Below are positions 42,572 through 50,630 of a stretch of 64,000 bases of DNA, one piece after another. Origin of the DNA: Exobacillus caeni (lineage in GTDB: Bacteria; Bacillota; Bacilli; Bacillales; Guptibacillaceae); the NCBI RefSeq assembly GCF_005747095.1, contig NZ_SWLG01000010.1:62001-126000 (forward strand). The letters run 5' to 3'. The notes under the pieces are model-generated. The model was not told the origin of the DNA. It was given only the letters and a program-made list of their open reading frames with translations, and made no database searches. The position numbers and the translations under genes are program-made. The first letter of the stretch is position 1; each line of letters starts with the position of its first letter.

Positions 42572-42680
42572 GGCTATGTGTAACTGGCGCACGCGGATTA
42601 CCGCGAGGGAGCACATAGTTTCGAAGTCGTTCGCCTGGGCAGAGGTAAGGGATCTATGATCCCTTGCCTCTTTCTGTATA
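42572..42680 (+). promoter_or_regulatory. ZMP/ZTP riboswitch (pfl motif) with terminator, upstream of serA
   Basis: The leader contains outer stem CTATGTG/CACATAG (42574-42580 with 42612-42618) enclosing AACTGGCGC, a P2 stem CGCGG/CCGCG and GAGGGAGC. A linker and the conserved 3' segment TCGTTCGCCTGGGCA (~42627-42641) follow. This order matches the pfl/ZTP riboswitch, which senses the purine intermediate ZMP/ZTP as a sign of 10-formyl-THF shortage. Directly after it, GAGGTAAGGGATC (42642-42654) and GATCCCTTGCCTC (42658-42670) form a terminator with TTTCT, abutting the aptamer so that ligand binding could prevent it. The regulated gene, serA, feeds one-carbon supply through serine. Confidence 0.8.
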
Positions 42681-42800
42681 TTTGGAGGGGATAATAGCTG
42701 ATCCATAACTTCAAAATGTTTCTCGGATGGTAGGTACCTTTGTTTAGTGATTTGGATTCAGGAGTGAGAAAGAACATAAACAGAAAGAGGGGAAACCATT

Positions 42801-43997
42801 ATGAGCACAACAGTATTAGAGAAAGTGAAAAACATCAAAGTGTTGAACAACATCGCAGAGAACGGCCTGAACGTCTTCAAGGATAAGTATAGGGTAGATA
42901 GTGATTCAGACAATCCCGATGCTATTCTTGTTCGAAGTGCTAACATGCACGCGATGGATTTTGGCCCTGAGTTAAAAGCGATCGCAAGGGCCGGAGCCGG
43001 TGTGAACAATATTCCGGTCGACAGATGTACGGATACAGGTATCGTCGTTTTTAATACGCCTGGCGCGAATGCGAACGCTGTAAAAGAACTTGTCCTGACG
43101 TCACTGATGGCTTCATCCCGTAACCTTTTCGATGGTGTGGCATGGGCGAAGACATTAGAAGATGAAGGAGACCAGATTCCAAAGCTTGTAGAAGCAGGAA
43201 AGAAGAATTTTGTTGGAAAAGAGATCAAAGGCAAAACACTCGGTGTCATCGGCCTTGGTTCGATCGGAATGCTTGTAGCGAACGATGCGCTTGATTTAGA
43301 CATGGATGTTATCGGATATGACCCGTTCATCTCGGTTGATACAGCCTGGAACCTGTCTCGCAACGTGCAGCGCGCGATGTCGCTCGAAGAGGTTTTTGCT
43401 TATTCTGATTATATTACGGTCCACGTTCCTTTCACGGATAAAACAGGAGGAATGTTTAACAAAGAAGTGTTCAATATCATGAAGCCTGGCGTTCATATTC
43501 TGAACTTCTCACGCGGGGAGCTTGTGGATGAAAACGATATGGCAGTTGCCCTTGAAAGTGGAAAAGTCGGAAAGTATATCACTGACTTCCCGAATGAAAA
43601 TGTGTTGAAGATGAAAAACGTCGTGCCGATCCCGCATCTTGGTGCTTCGACAAGTGAATCAGAGGAAAACTGTGCGATCATGGCAGCCCGCCAGGTGAAG
43701 GATTTTCTGGAAACAGGAAACATCCGGAACTCCGTCAATTTCCCGAATGCTTCCATTCCATATACAGGGAAGCGCCGTGTTACAGCTTTCCATCAAAACG
43801 TCCCGAACATGGTCGGTCAAATGACTTCAGCCATCTCAAGCTTTGATCTAAACATCGCGGACATGGTGAACAGAAGCCGCGGGGAATACGCCTACACGAT
43901 GATCGATATTGAAAATGAGGTCGATGGAGATAAGGTCTTGAGATTGGAAGAACAGGTCAAAGAAATTAACGGGGTCGTTACGACTCGGGTAATATAA
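42801..43997 (+). CDS. serA: D-3-phosphoglycerate dehydrogenase
   Basis: The 398-residue enzyme begins the serine pathway by oxidising 3-phosphoglycerate with NAD. The substrate-binding domain has GAGVNNIPVDRCTDTGIVVFNTPGANANAV, the NAD domain has VIGLGSIGMLVAN, and the catalytic arginine, glutamate and histidine lie in NFSRGELVDE, FPNENVLK-type and PHLGASTSESEENC segments. A C-terminal ACT-like domain (~320-398) completes the short form found in some Firmicutes and lacks the extra intervening domain of the 525-residue type. AGAGGGG precedes ATG 42801. Control by the ZTP-type riboswitch ties serine synthesis to folate one-carbon status. Confidence 0.93.
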   Translation: MSTTVLEKVKNIKVLNNIAENGLNVFKDKYRVDSDSDNPDAILVRSANMHAMDFGPELKAIARAGAGVNNIPVDRCTDTGIVVFNTPGANANAVKELVLTSLMASSRNLFDGVAWAKTLEDEGDQIPKLVEAGKKNFVGKEIKGKTLGVIGLGSIGMLVANDALDLDMDVIGYDPFISVDTAWNLSRNVQRAMSLEEVFAYSDYITVHVPFTDKTGGMFNKEVFNIMKPGVHILNFSRGELVDENDMAVALESGKVGKYITDFPNENVLKMKNVVPIPHLGASTSESEENCAIMAARQVKDFLETGNIRNSVNFPNASIPYTGKRRVTAFHQNVPNMVGQMTSAISSFDLNIADMVNRSRGEYAYTMIDIENEVDGDKVLRLEEQVKEINGVVTTRVI

Positions 43998-44100
43998 CAG
44001 AAAGAATCTGGCTTTGATTGAAAGAACTAGAACATATTATGGAGATATTTTTTAGGTAACGGGTCTGTTTTGATGTACAAAAACAAAAAAAAATTGTTTT

Positions 44101-44141
44101 AGAGTCTGATTTAGCTAATAAATCAGACTCTTTGTTTTTTT
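44101..44141 (+). terminator. Terminator of serA
   Basis: AGAGTCTGATTTA and TAAATCAGACTCT form a perfect 13-bp stem followed by TTGTTTTTTT. Confidence 0.93.
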
Positions 44142-44277
44142 CTTGTAATTGCTGATTTGTTGTAACTAGTAACTACAGCATTGTTAAAGAAGGATATCTT
44201 TCTCTGAAATAGAATTTCAAATAAACCATACACGGATACAGGTGTTGAAAATAACAGGAACTTAGGAGGTATGGAAT

Positions 44278-44715
44278 ATGAAGATCAATAGAATAGATCA
44301 TGTGAGTATTAACGTAAATGATCTTTCAGAGGCTAAAGCGTTTTTTCTTGATTTAGGACTTGAAGTGAAAGTGGAATGGGAATTGGATGGAGAACAGTTG
44401 GACAGAATAGTTGGGCTTGATAATGTTAAAACGTCGTGTGTAGGATTGGGGATGCCAAATGGTCACGCATGGATAGAGTTAGTGAAATTTTATACGCCAA
44501 CAGACGCAAAAGGTATTGAGCAACCTTTTGCAAATACGCTGGGTATTCGGCATATTTGTTTTGCTGTTGAAGATATTGAAGCTATTGTTGCTAAGTTGAA
44601 AAAGAAAGGCACAGAAATCTTTAGTGAGATACAGCAATATGAAGGAAATTATAAGTTATGCTACGTTCGTGGCCCAGAGGGAATTATTTTAGAGTTGGCG
44701 GAGAAAATCAGATAA
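44278..44715 (+). CDS. VOC-family (glyoxalase/bleomycin resistance-like) protein
   Basis: The 145-residue protein shows the paired beta-alpha-beta-beta-beta modules of VOC proteins. It opens INRIDHVSINVNDLSEAKAFF, where H8 is the first metal ligand, continues with HAWIELVKF, then IRHICFAVEDIEAIVAKL, and ends YVRGPEGIILELAEKI with the last glutamate. Metal-dependent isomerase, dioxygenase or drug-binding functions are all found in the family, and nothing local specifies one. GGAGG precedes ATG 44278. Monocistronic. Confidence 0.85.
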   Translation: MKINRIDHVSINVNDLSEAKAFFLDLGLEVKVEWELDGEQLDRIVGLDNVKTSCVGLGMPNGHAWIELVKFYTPTDAKGIEQPFANTLGIRHICFAVEDIEAIVAKLKKKGTEIFSEIQQYEGNYKLCYVRGPEGIILELAEKIR

Positions 44716-44823
44716 ATATTGAGTGGGACTTTAAATGAATTCCATCTCCAACTTTACATGTTTTTGTTAAACTATTGGGATCTTTCGTTAAGAAGAATAA
44801 TAAAACAGCTTGATTCACACTCA

Positions 44824-44864
44824 AAATACCACCGAAAAAACGGTGGTTTATTTTGGTGGTATTT
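44824..44864. terminator. Hairpin with two mutually exclusive stems
   Basis: ACCACCG (44828-44834) can pair with CGGTGGT (44841-44847), while AAATACCACC (44824-44833) can instead pair with GGTGGTATTT (44855-44864). The element separates the convergent VOC gene and the leftward regulator operon and could terminate both. Confidence 0.55.
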
Positions 44865-44932
44865 AAGATGAAAAGTTGTTTTTTCTAAGATGTTACCGCT
44901 ACAAAACAACATCTTGAGAAACTCAACTATTA

Positions 44933-45589
44933 TTAATCAACCTCTTTAGCAGCTTTATCCAGATAGTTATACATCGTATACTTGGATATTTTCAGAAGAT
45001 CGGCCACGGTCTGTACGGCTCCTTTGATAAGAAACAGACCTTTATCATCCAGGTAAGAAATGAACTTTTCACGTTCCACCTTATCCATGAGCGAGATCGG
45101 CTTTCCGATTTTATCGATCGCTTCGTTGATAAGCTGTTCCTGTAAATCATTGATGGATGGAGAGAACTCTTCTTGTTTCTGGTTAGCCGGTTCGATCGAG
45201 ATCAAATTCTCGATGATCGAATTAGCTACTCTTAAGTAAGCGGTATCGATATTGATGCACAGGCAGCCAATGATGTTTCCAGCCTCATCTCTTATAATCA
45301 TCGAACTGGATTTGATGGGCTTTTGAAGATGGGACGTATTGGAATAGTTTATGAGATTATCTTCGCCGTTCAGTCCCTTTTTAATGATTTCTAGTCCAAG
45401 GTTAGTGATCGGGGAACCGACTTTTCTCCCTGTCACATGGCCGTTAAAAATAGCGATGATCGAAGAAGAATAGTCTGTGAGGTCATGGAGAACTACCTCA
45501 CAGAAGTCGCCAAAGGTCTTTGCGATCCCTTCAGCTACTGAGATATAAGGTTTTAACAAAGGATGTATCGTTTGTTTTTCAGTTATCAT
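44933..45589 (-). CDS. YheO/DauR-type PAS-HTH transcription regulator
   Basis: The 218-residue regulator has an N-terminal YheO-like PAS domain (LLKPYISVAEGIAKTFGDFCEVVLHDL to GCLCINIDT) and a C-terminal DauR-like helix-turn-helix (GAVQTVADLLKISKYTMYNYLDKA). The best studied relative, DauR, represses D-arginine catabolism. Here it is the last gene of a leftward operon with an amidohydrolase, a PLP dehydratase and RidA, overlapping the amidohydrolase gene by four bases (ATGA). It is therefore the probable local regulator of this amino-acid/peptide island, perhaps of both cassettes. The effector is likely a small amino acid-like compound. Confidence 0.88.
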   Translation of the reverse strand: MITEKQTIHPLLKPYISVAEGIAKTFGDFCEVVLHDLTDYSSSIIAIFNGHVTGRKVGSPITNLGLEIIKKGLNGEDNLINYSNTSHLQKPIKSSSMIIRDEAGNIIGCLCINIDTAYLRVANSIIENLISIEPANQKQEEFSPSINDLQEQLINEAIDKIGKPISLMDKVEREKFISYLDDKGLFLIKGAVQTVADLLKISKYTMYNYLDKAAKEVD

Positions 45590-46809
45590 GTGCTCAACTC
45601 CACTCGTTGGGATGATGTAACTTTTTCTTGTTTGTAGACAGCCTTTCCGCCGAGGAATACTGATCTGATCTCTTTTAACTTTACGATATCTTCCAGCGGA
45701 TTACCATCTACAAGAATGATATCGGCTTTTTTCCCTTTTTCTAAAGACCCGATGAGTTGTTCGGCCTTAACGGTTCTGGCAGCAGTTATCGTGGCAGATT
45801 GGATTGCTTCTAGATTGGTCATTCCTTCGTTTACATACAGCGCAAGTTCATCTGCCAGTAAGCCGGGATAGTTGTAAGGTGTACCGGCGTCTGTTCCCGC
45901 TGCGATCGGGATACCTGCAGCATGAGCCATCTTGAAGCTTACGCGGTGGTCTTCGATCAGCTCTTTTACCTGTTCGATCATGTACGAAGGGATGCCTTCT
46001 GTATGGTCAAGAATAAGCGTAGGTGCGATTAACGTAGGGACAACGAACGTGCCTTTTTCTTTCATTAGAGTAACAGCTTCCTCATCGAGAAGGTAAGCAT
46101 GTTCGATCGTCGTAACGCCTGCCCGGATCGCATTTTTGATTCCCTCGTTTCCGATCGCATGCGCAGCAGTGGTCTTGTTTGCGTTTCGTGCTTCCTGGCA
46201 GGCACAGCTTAGTTCCTGTTCGCTTAACTGAGTGGAACCTGGTTCATTTCCTTCTGTCAGAACTCCGCCTGTCGCCATGAGCTTCAACAGGTCGGCGCCT
46301 TCCTTAAGCTGTGACCTTGCAGCCTTTCTGATTTCTGCTTCCCCATCAGCTTCGATCGCCATCACGTGGCCATGGCCGCCAGTCATGACAATCGGACGCC
46401 CTGCAGCAAATATTCTTGGTCCAGTCGCCTGGCCGGCTTCAATGGCCTTTCGGTACTTGATGTCCGCGTTGTAACGGGTACCGAGATTCCGGACAGTCGT
46501 GATCCCGTTTTTCAAAAATTCCTGTCCCTGTTTTCGTGCGAGGTGGGCTGTCTGGGATTCATCATCCTGTGCGATCTGTTTAAAAGGATCTGGTGAACAA
46601 TCCATCCCAAGATGCACATGACAGTCGATGAGACCGGGTAGCGCTGTAAGCCCAGCACCGTCGATCACTTCAACGTCAGCTCCCGTTTCGATTTGAAGGT
46701 CGTACTCGAGAATTCCAGACTCGTCGAACAGGATCTCACCATTTTCGATTACTTCATCACCGGCACAGGTAACCAGCCTGATATTCGTAATCTTTGTTTT
46801 CATCCTCAT
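45586..46809 (-). CDS. COG1228-type amidohydrolase of the leftward operon
   Basis: The 407-residue protein has HVHLGMD, GADLLKLMATGGVLTEG with the candidate carboxylated lysine, AAHAIG, TIEHAYLL, and IAAGTDAGTPY with the catalytic aspartate. It is a cousin of the enzymes at 14939 and 51873, which start MKTKI in the same way, but is visibly more diverged. ATG 46809 overlaps the stop of the dehydratase gene (ATGA), and the codon two further in (MKTKI) is an equally usable start. It presumably hydrolyses a dipeptide, N-acyl or cyclic amide to release the amino acid processed by the adjacent dehydratase. Confidence 0.88.
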   Translation of the reverse strand: MRMKTKITNIRLVTCAGDEVIENGEILFDESGILEYDLQIETGADVEVIDGAGLTALPGLIDCHVHLGMDCSPDPFKQIAQDDESQTAHLARKQGQEFLKNGITTVRNLGTRYNADIKYRKAIEAGQATGPRIFAAGRPIVMTGGHGHVMAIEADGEAEIRKAARSQLKEGADLLKLMATGGVLTEGNEPGSTQLSEQELSCACQEARNANKTTAAHAIGNEGIKNAIRAGVTTIEHAYLLDEEAVTLMKEKGTFVVPTLIAPTLILDHTEGIPSYMIEQVKELIEDHRVSFKMAHAAGIPIAAGTDAGTPYNYPGLLADELALYVNEGMTNLEAIQSATITAARTVKAEQLIGSLEKGKKADIILVDGNPLEDIVKLKEIRSVFLGGKAVYKQEKVTSSQRVELST

Positions 46810-47789
46810 ACCCCCGCATAGGTTTTTTCATTGTATTTCTGGATGAGTGCCTGGTAGAGTTCGAAACTGATATTACCGCCGCTCACCATCACGATGACTT
46901 TTTTATTTTTAAGGTTTGTATGATGATAAAGCATTGCTGAGATTGCTGCTGCACCTGAAGGCTCGACGACAAGCTTTGCTCTTTCAGCAAGAAAAGCGAC
47001 AGAGTTGGCGATTTCTTCTTCGGAAACGAGAACAAGATCGTCCACATATTTCTCAGTATGTGCGAAGGTTAAATCGCCTGGCTTCTTGGCCATCAAGCCG
47101 TCAGCTATCGTATTGACTTCTACTTCTGTCGGCGTTCCCATTTTACGGGAGGTATACATGGCAGTAGCACCCTCTGTGTTAACGCCGATCACCTTTATCG
47201 TAGGTTTCAGTTCTTTAACGGCTGCAGCGACTCCGGAGATCAGTCCGCCTCCGCTGACAGGGACGATGATCGCATCTGCTTCCGGAAGTTCCTCAAGCAC
47301 TTCAAAACCGATCGTTCCCTGTCCGGCGATTGTAAACGGATCATCAAATGGGTGGATCATGGCGCGTCCTTCTTCTTCTTTGATCTGGAGCGCCTTGTTG
47401 AACATTGCGATAGAGTCTGTTCCGTATTCGATCGCTTCTGCGCCATATTGCTGTGTGATCGCGTTTTTCTTGCTCAGTACAGGGTTCTCGGGCATGATGA
47501 CTGTCGCTTTGATCCCTGCCTGCTGGGCGGCATATGCGGTTCCGGCTCCGTGGTTCCCTGCCGAAAAGGCAACGACACCGTTTGCTTTCTCTTCTTCGCT
47601 GAGGTTGGCGATTTTATTATAGGCACCGCGGATTTTAAAGGATCCAGTCTTTTGAAGGTTTTCAGGCTTTAGATAGATCTGATTTCCAGAGATATCTGAA
47701 AAAGTCTTAGAGTATTGAAGGGGAGTTTGGTTAATAACACCAGCAAGGTTAGCACGGGCTTGTCTAATTTCATTCAATGTAACGATCAC
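46806..47789 (-). CDS. PLP-dependent threonine dehydratase-like ammonia-lyase
   Basis: The 327-residue protein is a fold-type II PLP enzyme. The PLP lysine is K52 in GSFKIRGAYN, a phosphate-cradling glycine loop appears as VSGGGLISG, and SAGNHGAG and a C-terminal MVSGGN are present. It is shorter than biosynthetic IlvA (no ACT domain), which places it with catabolic threonine/serine dehydratases, 3-hydroxyaspartate ammonia-lyases and EutB-like enzymes. These eliminate water and ammonia from a beta-hydroxy amino acid through a reactive enamine. RidA, encoded immediately upstream, hydrolyses such enamines/imines, so the two are a functional pair. Confidence 0.9.
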   Translation of the reverse strand: MIVTLNEIRQARANLAGVINQTPLQYSKTFSDISGNQIYLKPENLQKTGSFKIRGAYNKIANLSEEEKANGVVAFSAGNHGAGTAYAAQQAGIKATVIMPENPVLSKKNAITQQYGAEAIEYGTDSIAMFNKALQIKEEEGRAMIHPFDDPFTIAGQGTIGFEVLEELPEADAIIVPVSGGGLISGVAAAVKELKPTIKVIGVNTEGATAMYTSRKMGTPTEVEVNTIADGLMAKKPGDLTFAHTEKYVDDLVLVSEEEIANSVAFLAERAKLVVEPSGAAAISAMLYHHTNLKNKKVIVMVSGGNISFELYQALIQKYNEKTYAGV

Positions 47790-47801
47790 GTTTAATTCCT
47801 C

Positions 47802-48263
47802 CTATTTATCAATTACTTCAGCTACCATTTCGATTTCTACCGGGATATTAAAAGGGAGTACACTCGTACCGATTGCAGATCTTGCGTGTTTGCCGTTTTC
47901 ACCAAGCACTTCTACAAAAAGGTCCGAGGCACCGTTGATGACTTCCGCCTGTCGAAAAAAATCCGGACTGCTGTTTACAAAGCCCAACAACTTGACCACT
48001 CGGATTCGACTGAGGTCACCGATTTCTGATTTAACCATACTTAGTAAATTCACCGCTGTTAATCTTGCTGCTTCATATGCTTGTTCAAGGGTTACTTCAC
48101 TTCCAACCCTGCCCTGGATGCTGGGGATTCCGTTAACAATTGGACCAGATCCCGAGGTGTAGATCCGCTTCCCGCTTTTTCTTACCGTCACATAATTGGC
48201 AAGGGGAGCAGGAGAGTCCGGGAATTCATATCCAAGGTCTTTAAGTTTGTCTTCGATCAGCAA
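47802..48263 (-). CDS. RidA-family imine/enamine deaminase
   Basis: The 153-residue protein belongs to the longer RidA (YjgF) branch of about 150 residues, with YTSGSGPIVNGIPSIQGRVGSEVTLEQAYEAARL and a final SAIGTSVLPFNIPVEIEMV. RidA proteins hydrolyse 2-aminoacrylate and related reactive products of PLP dehydratases to keto acids. It heads the leftward operon 12 bases before the dehydratase gene, behind AAGGAGG. Placement matches the need to quench dehydratase intermediates. Confidence 0.9.
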   Translation of the reverse strand: MLIEDKLKDLGYEFPDSPAPLANYVTVRKSGKRIYTSGSGPIVNGIPSIQGRVGSEVTLEQAYEAARLTAVNLLSMVKSEIGDLSRIRVVKLLGFVNSSPDFFRQAEVINGASDLFVEVLGENGKHARSAIGTSVLPFNIPVEIEMVAEVIDK

Positions 48264-48299
48264 GTAAAAGGCCTCCTTGTAAAAAAGTATAGTAAAGCC

Positions 48300-48329
48300 A
48301 TTATAAGATTAAATATTCAAAAAATTCAA
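48300..48329 (-). promoter_or_regulatory. Sigma-A promoter of the leftward operon
   Basis: On the minus strand TTGAAT (48329-48324), an 18-base spacer and a perfect TATAAT (48305-48300) precede the RidA gene. A 12-bp palindrome TTATAATTATAA at 48347-48358 lies just upstream and is a possible operator in the divergent region. Confidence 0.65.
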
Positions 48330-48436
48330 TACAAATAACAAAATTTTTATAATTATAACAATTTTTTGTTAACTTTTTGTTCGATTATGTTATCCTAGGT
48401 TAAAAATGAAATGGAAAGAAGAAAGGTAGGAGACAA

Positions 48437-49153
48437 ATGGCGGCAGAACTATTTTTAGAAGACAGTTACCTGAAAGAATGCAACGCAAATATTGTGGAAG
48501 TGGAAGGAAATAAAGTGAAACTGGATCAGACTGTTTTTTATCCAACCGGCGGCGGGCAGGAGCATGACACAGGCTTTCTGGTACAAAACGGGCGGGAATA
48601 TGAAGTAAGCAAGGTGAAGAAGGAAAAGGGAGATATCGTCCATTATGTAAAAGATCCAGAGGGGCTGGAAGAAGGAGAAGTGACTGCGGTTATCGATTGG
48701 AATCGTCGGTACAGCCTTATGAAACATCACTCCCTGCTTCACGTTCTTGCGAGTGTCTTTAACAAAGAATACGGATCATTATGTACGGGAAACCAGATAT
48801 ACCCTGACCGTGCACGGATCGATTTAACGGAAATCCACTCACTGGAAAAAGAAGACCTTGACCGAATCGTAGAACAGGCAAACAACGAAATCCACGCTAA
48901 CCATCCGATCAGTTCCAGGGTGCTGCCAAGAGAAGAAGCGGAACAAATCTCAGGAGCGATTAAAACGGTCGTAAATCTCATACCTGCTTTTGTAAAGGAT
49001 ATCCGTCTTGTTAAAATAGGCGAGATCGATGAACAGGCATGTGGCGGCACCCATATAGGAGAAACAAAGGAGATCGAAGGAGTAGTATTAGATAAAGTGA
49101 AAAACAAAGGGAAAGGGGTAACCCGATTAGAAGTTAGAGCAACTGCTGGATAA
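48437..49153 (+). CDS. Stand-alone alanyl-tRNA editing (AlaX-like) protein
   Basis: The 238-residue protein has the two-part layout of AlaX: an N-terminal beta domain with DQTVFYPTGGGQEHDTG, and the editing domain with zinc ligands in HxxxH (H98, H102, in MKHHSLLHVL) and CxxxH (C202, H206, in CGGTHIG). AlaX enzymes hydrolyse mischarged Ser- or Gly-tRNA-Ala in trans; some relatives have shifted to other mischarged pairs. Here it is divergently transcribed from RidA and lies upstream of an amidohydrolase and cassette 2, which is unusual company for a translation-quality gene. AGGTAGGAG precedes ATG 48437. A terminator follows, so it is transcribed separately from the amidohydrolase. Confidence 0.9.
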   Translation: MAAELFLEDSYLKECNANIVEVEGNKVKLDQTVFYPTGGGQEHDTGFLVQNGREYEVSKVKKEKGDIVHYVKDPEGLEEGEVTAVIDWNRRYSLMKHHSLLHVLASVFNKEYGSLCTGNQIYPDRARIDLTEIHSLEKEDLDRIVEQANNEIHANHPISSRVLPREEAEQISGAIKTVVNLIPAFVKDIRLVKIGEIDEQACGGTHIGETKEIEGVVLDKVKNKGKGVTRLEVRATAG

Positions 49154-49180
49154 CCAAAATATAGGTGATCTTTTACAGAG

Positions 49181-49208
49181 AGGATGGGAATTTTCCCATC
49201 CTTTTGTT
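49181..49208 (+). terminator. Terminator after the AlaX-like gene
   Basis: AGGATGGGAA and TTCCCATCCTTTT form a compact hairpin with a T tail. A diverged homologue lies at 13331-13361 before cassette 1. Confidence 0.85.
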
Positions 49209-49253
49209 ATTTGACAAATTTTTAGAATTAAAAAAATTTTTTAATAAAAGTCA

Positions 49254-49282
49254 TTGACTCACATGCGTTAATAGGATAAACT
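49254..49282 (+). promoter_or_regulatory. Sigma-A promoter of cassette 2
   Basis: TTGACT (49254-49259), a 17-base spacer and TAAACT (49277-49282) match the cassette 1 promoter in -10 box, spacing and leading CACA of the spacer. TGCGTTAA occurs inside the spacer. Confidence 0.82.
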
Positions 49283-49318
49283 TACAGAAAATTTTAATTA
49301 TTTTGAAAGGGGAAAAAG

Positions 49319-50575
49319 ATGGCAAATCAGATATTCTTAAAAGGCGGTTTGTTGATCGATGGGAATGGTGGGAGAGTCATAGAGAATGCAGGCGTTTTAA
49401 TAGACGGAGAAAAGATAGCTGCAGTCGGCCCTGCCGATACAATCCCCGTTCCTGATGATGAGGAAGTTGTTGATCTCGATGGCAAAGTGATCATGCCTGG
49501 TCTTATCGATGCCCATGTCCACCTTGTCGGGGTGAAGAACCTGAACTTGATGATGGCAGCGCTTGAACCGACCGAAGTGCAGATGGGACGAGCATTAAAA
49601 GATTTACCCAAGCTTATTGATGCCGGCGTAACCGCAGTCCGTGATGTTGGAAGCCAGGTCGCACTTCACATAAGAAATCTGATCAAGGACGGAGTGTATG
49701 AAGGTCCCAGAGTGAAGACTTCTTACAAAATTTTGGGACAAACAGGCGGACATGGTGACATACATATGCTCCCACCGGAATTTAATACGAACCGTACTTG
49801 CGATGGTGTGGATGATTGCCGTAAAGCAGCACGTGAACAGTTCCGTGCCGGTGCAGACTTCATCAAGATCTGTTCTTCCGGTGGAGTTCTCTCGGAAAAA
49901 GATGACCCGCGCTCTCCTCAATTAACCGTAGAGGAAATCGCGGCGATTGTTTACGAAGCAGAAGCTGTAGGCTCGTATGTTGCTTCACACGCACAAAGCA
50001 CACAGGGAATCATTAACGCATTGAAAGCCGGAGTAAAAACGATTGAACACGGTATCCTGATCGATGAGGAAGGAATAGAATTGATGCTCCAAAATGATGC
50101 ATACCTTGTTCCAACGTTAGCCATCGTGAAGAGGATCGTTGAGGAAGGTGCCGAGTACGGCGTTCCGGAATTTGGACTTAAGAAAGCAAAGACATATTAT
50201 GACCTTCATATCCAGAACATGAAAAAAGCCTATGCCGCCGGTGTGAAGATAGCAGCAGGAACGGATTTTGCCGGTTGTGATCCTGTTGATCATGGTGGTA
50301 ATGCGTTAGAGCTCGAGTTACTAGTGAATGAGGTTGGTTTAACACCGATGGAGGCGATTGTCTCCGGAACGAAAATCTCTGCAGAGGCAATCGGTCTTGG
50401 TGAAGAAGTAGGAACGATTGAAACCGGTAAGCTTGCAGACTTGATCGTGGTCGACGGCAATCCGGCCCAAGATATTTCTGTTCTGTTAGACACAAACAAC
50501 ATCAAGCAGGTGTATGTCGGCGGAAAACGTTATAAAAACGGTGTGGCTGTAAAGAAAGAAGTAGAACTTGTCTAA
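49319..50575 (+). CDS. COG1228-type amidohydrolase, first gene of cassette 2
   Basis: The 418-residue enzyme has HVHLVG, GADFIKICSSGGV with the candidate carboxylated lysine, ASHAQST, TIEHGIL and IAAGTDFAGCD with the catalytic aspartate. It is a third amidohydrolase subtype in the window, distinct from the MKTKI-type pair, and contains a central insert with GHGDIHMLPPEFN and two cysteines (NRTCDGVDDC). This pattern resembles bacterial Xaa-Pro- and Xaa-Arg/Lys-dipeptidase-like members. GAAAGGGG precedes ATG 49319. In cassette 1 only a stub of this gene's start seems to remain (13470-13496). It leads the operon 49319-54563. Confidence 0.88.
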   Translation: MANQIFLKGGLLIDGNGGRVIENAGVLIDGEKIAAVGPADTIPVPDDEEVVDLDGKVIMPGLIDAHVHLVGVKNLNLMMAALEPTEVQMGRALKDLPKLIDAGVTAVRDVGSQVALHIRNLIKDGVYEGPRVKTSYKILGQTGGHGDIHMLPPEFNTNRTCDGVDDCRKAAREQFRAGADFIKICSSGGVLSEKDDPRSPQLTVEEIAAIVYEAEAVGSYVASHAQSTQGIINALKAGVKTIEHGILIDEEGIELMLQNDAYLVPTLAIVKRIVEEGAEYGVPEFGLKKAKTYYDLHIQNMKKAYAAGVKIAAGTDFAGCDPVDHGGNALELELLVNEVGLTPMEAIVSGTKISAEAIGLGEEVGTIETGKLADLIVVDGNPAQDISVLLDTNNIKQVYVGGKRYKNGVAVKKEVELV

Positions 50576-50630
50576 GGGGATAAAAAGGGAAAAACGAATC
50601 TAAAAAATGATTTGAGGGGAAGGGATTTAT

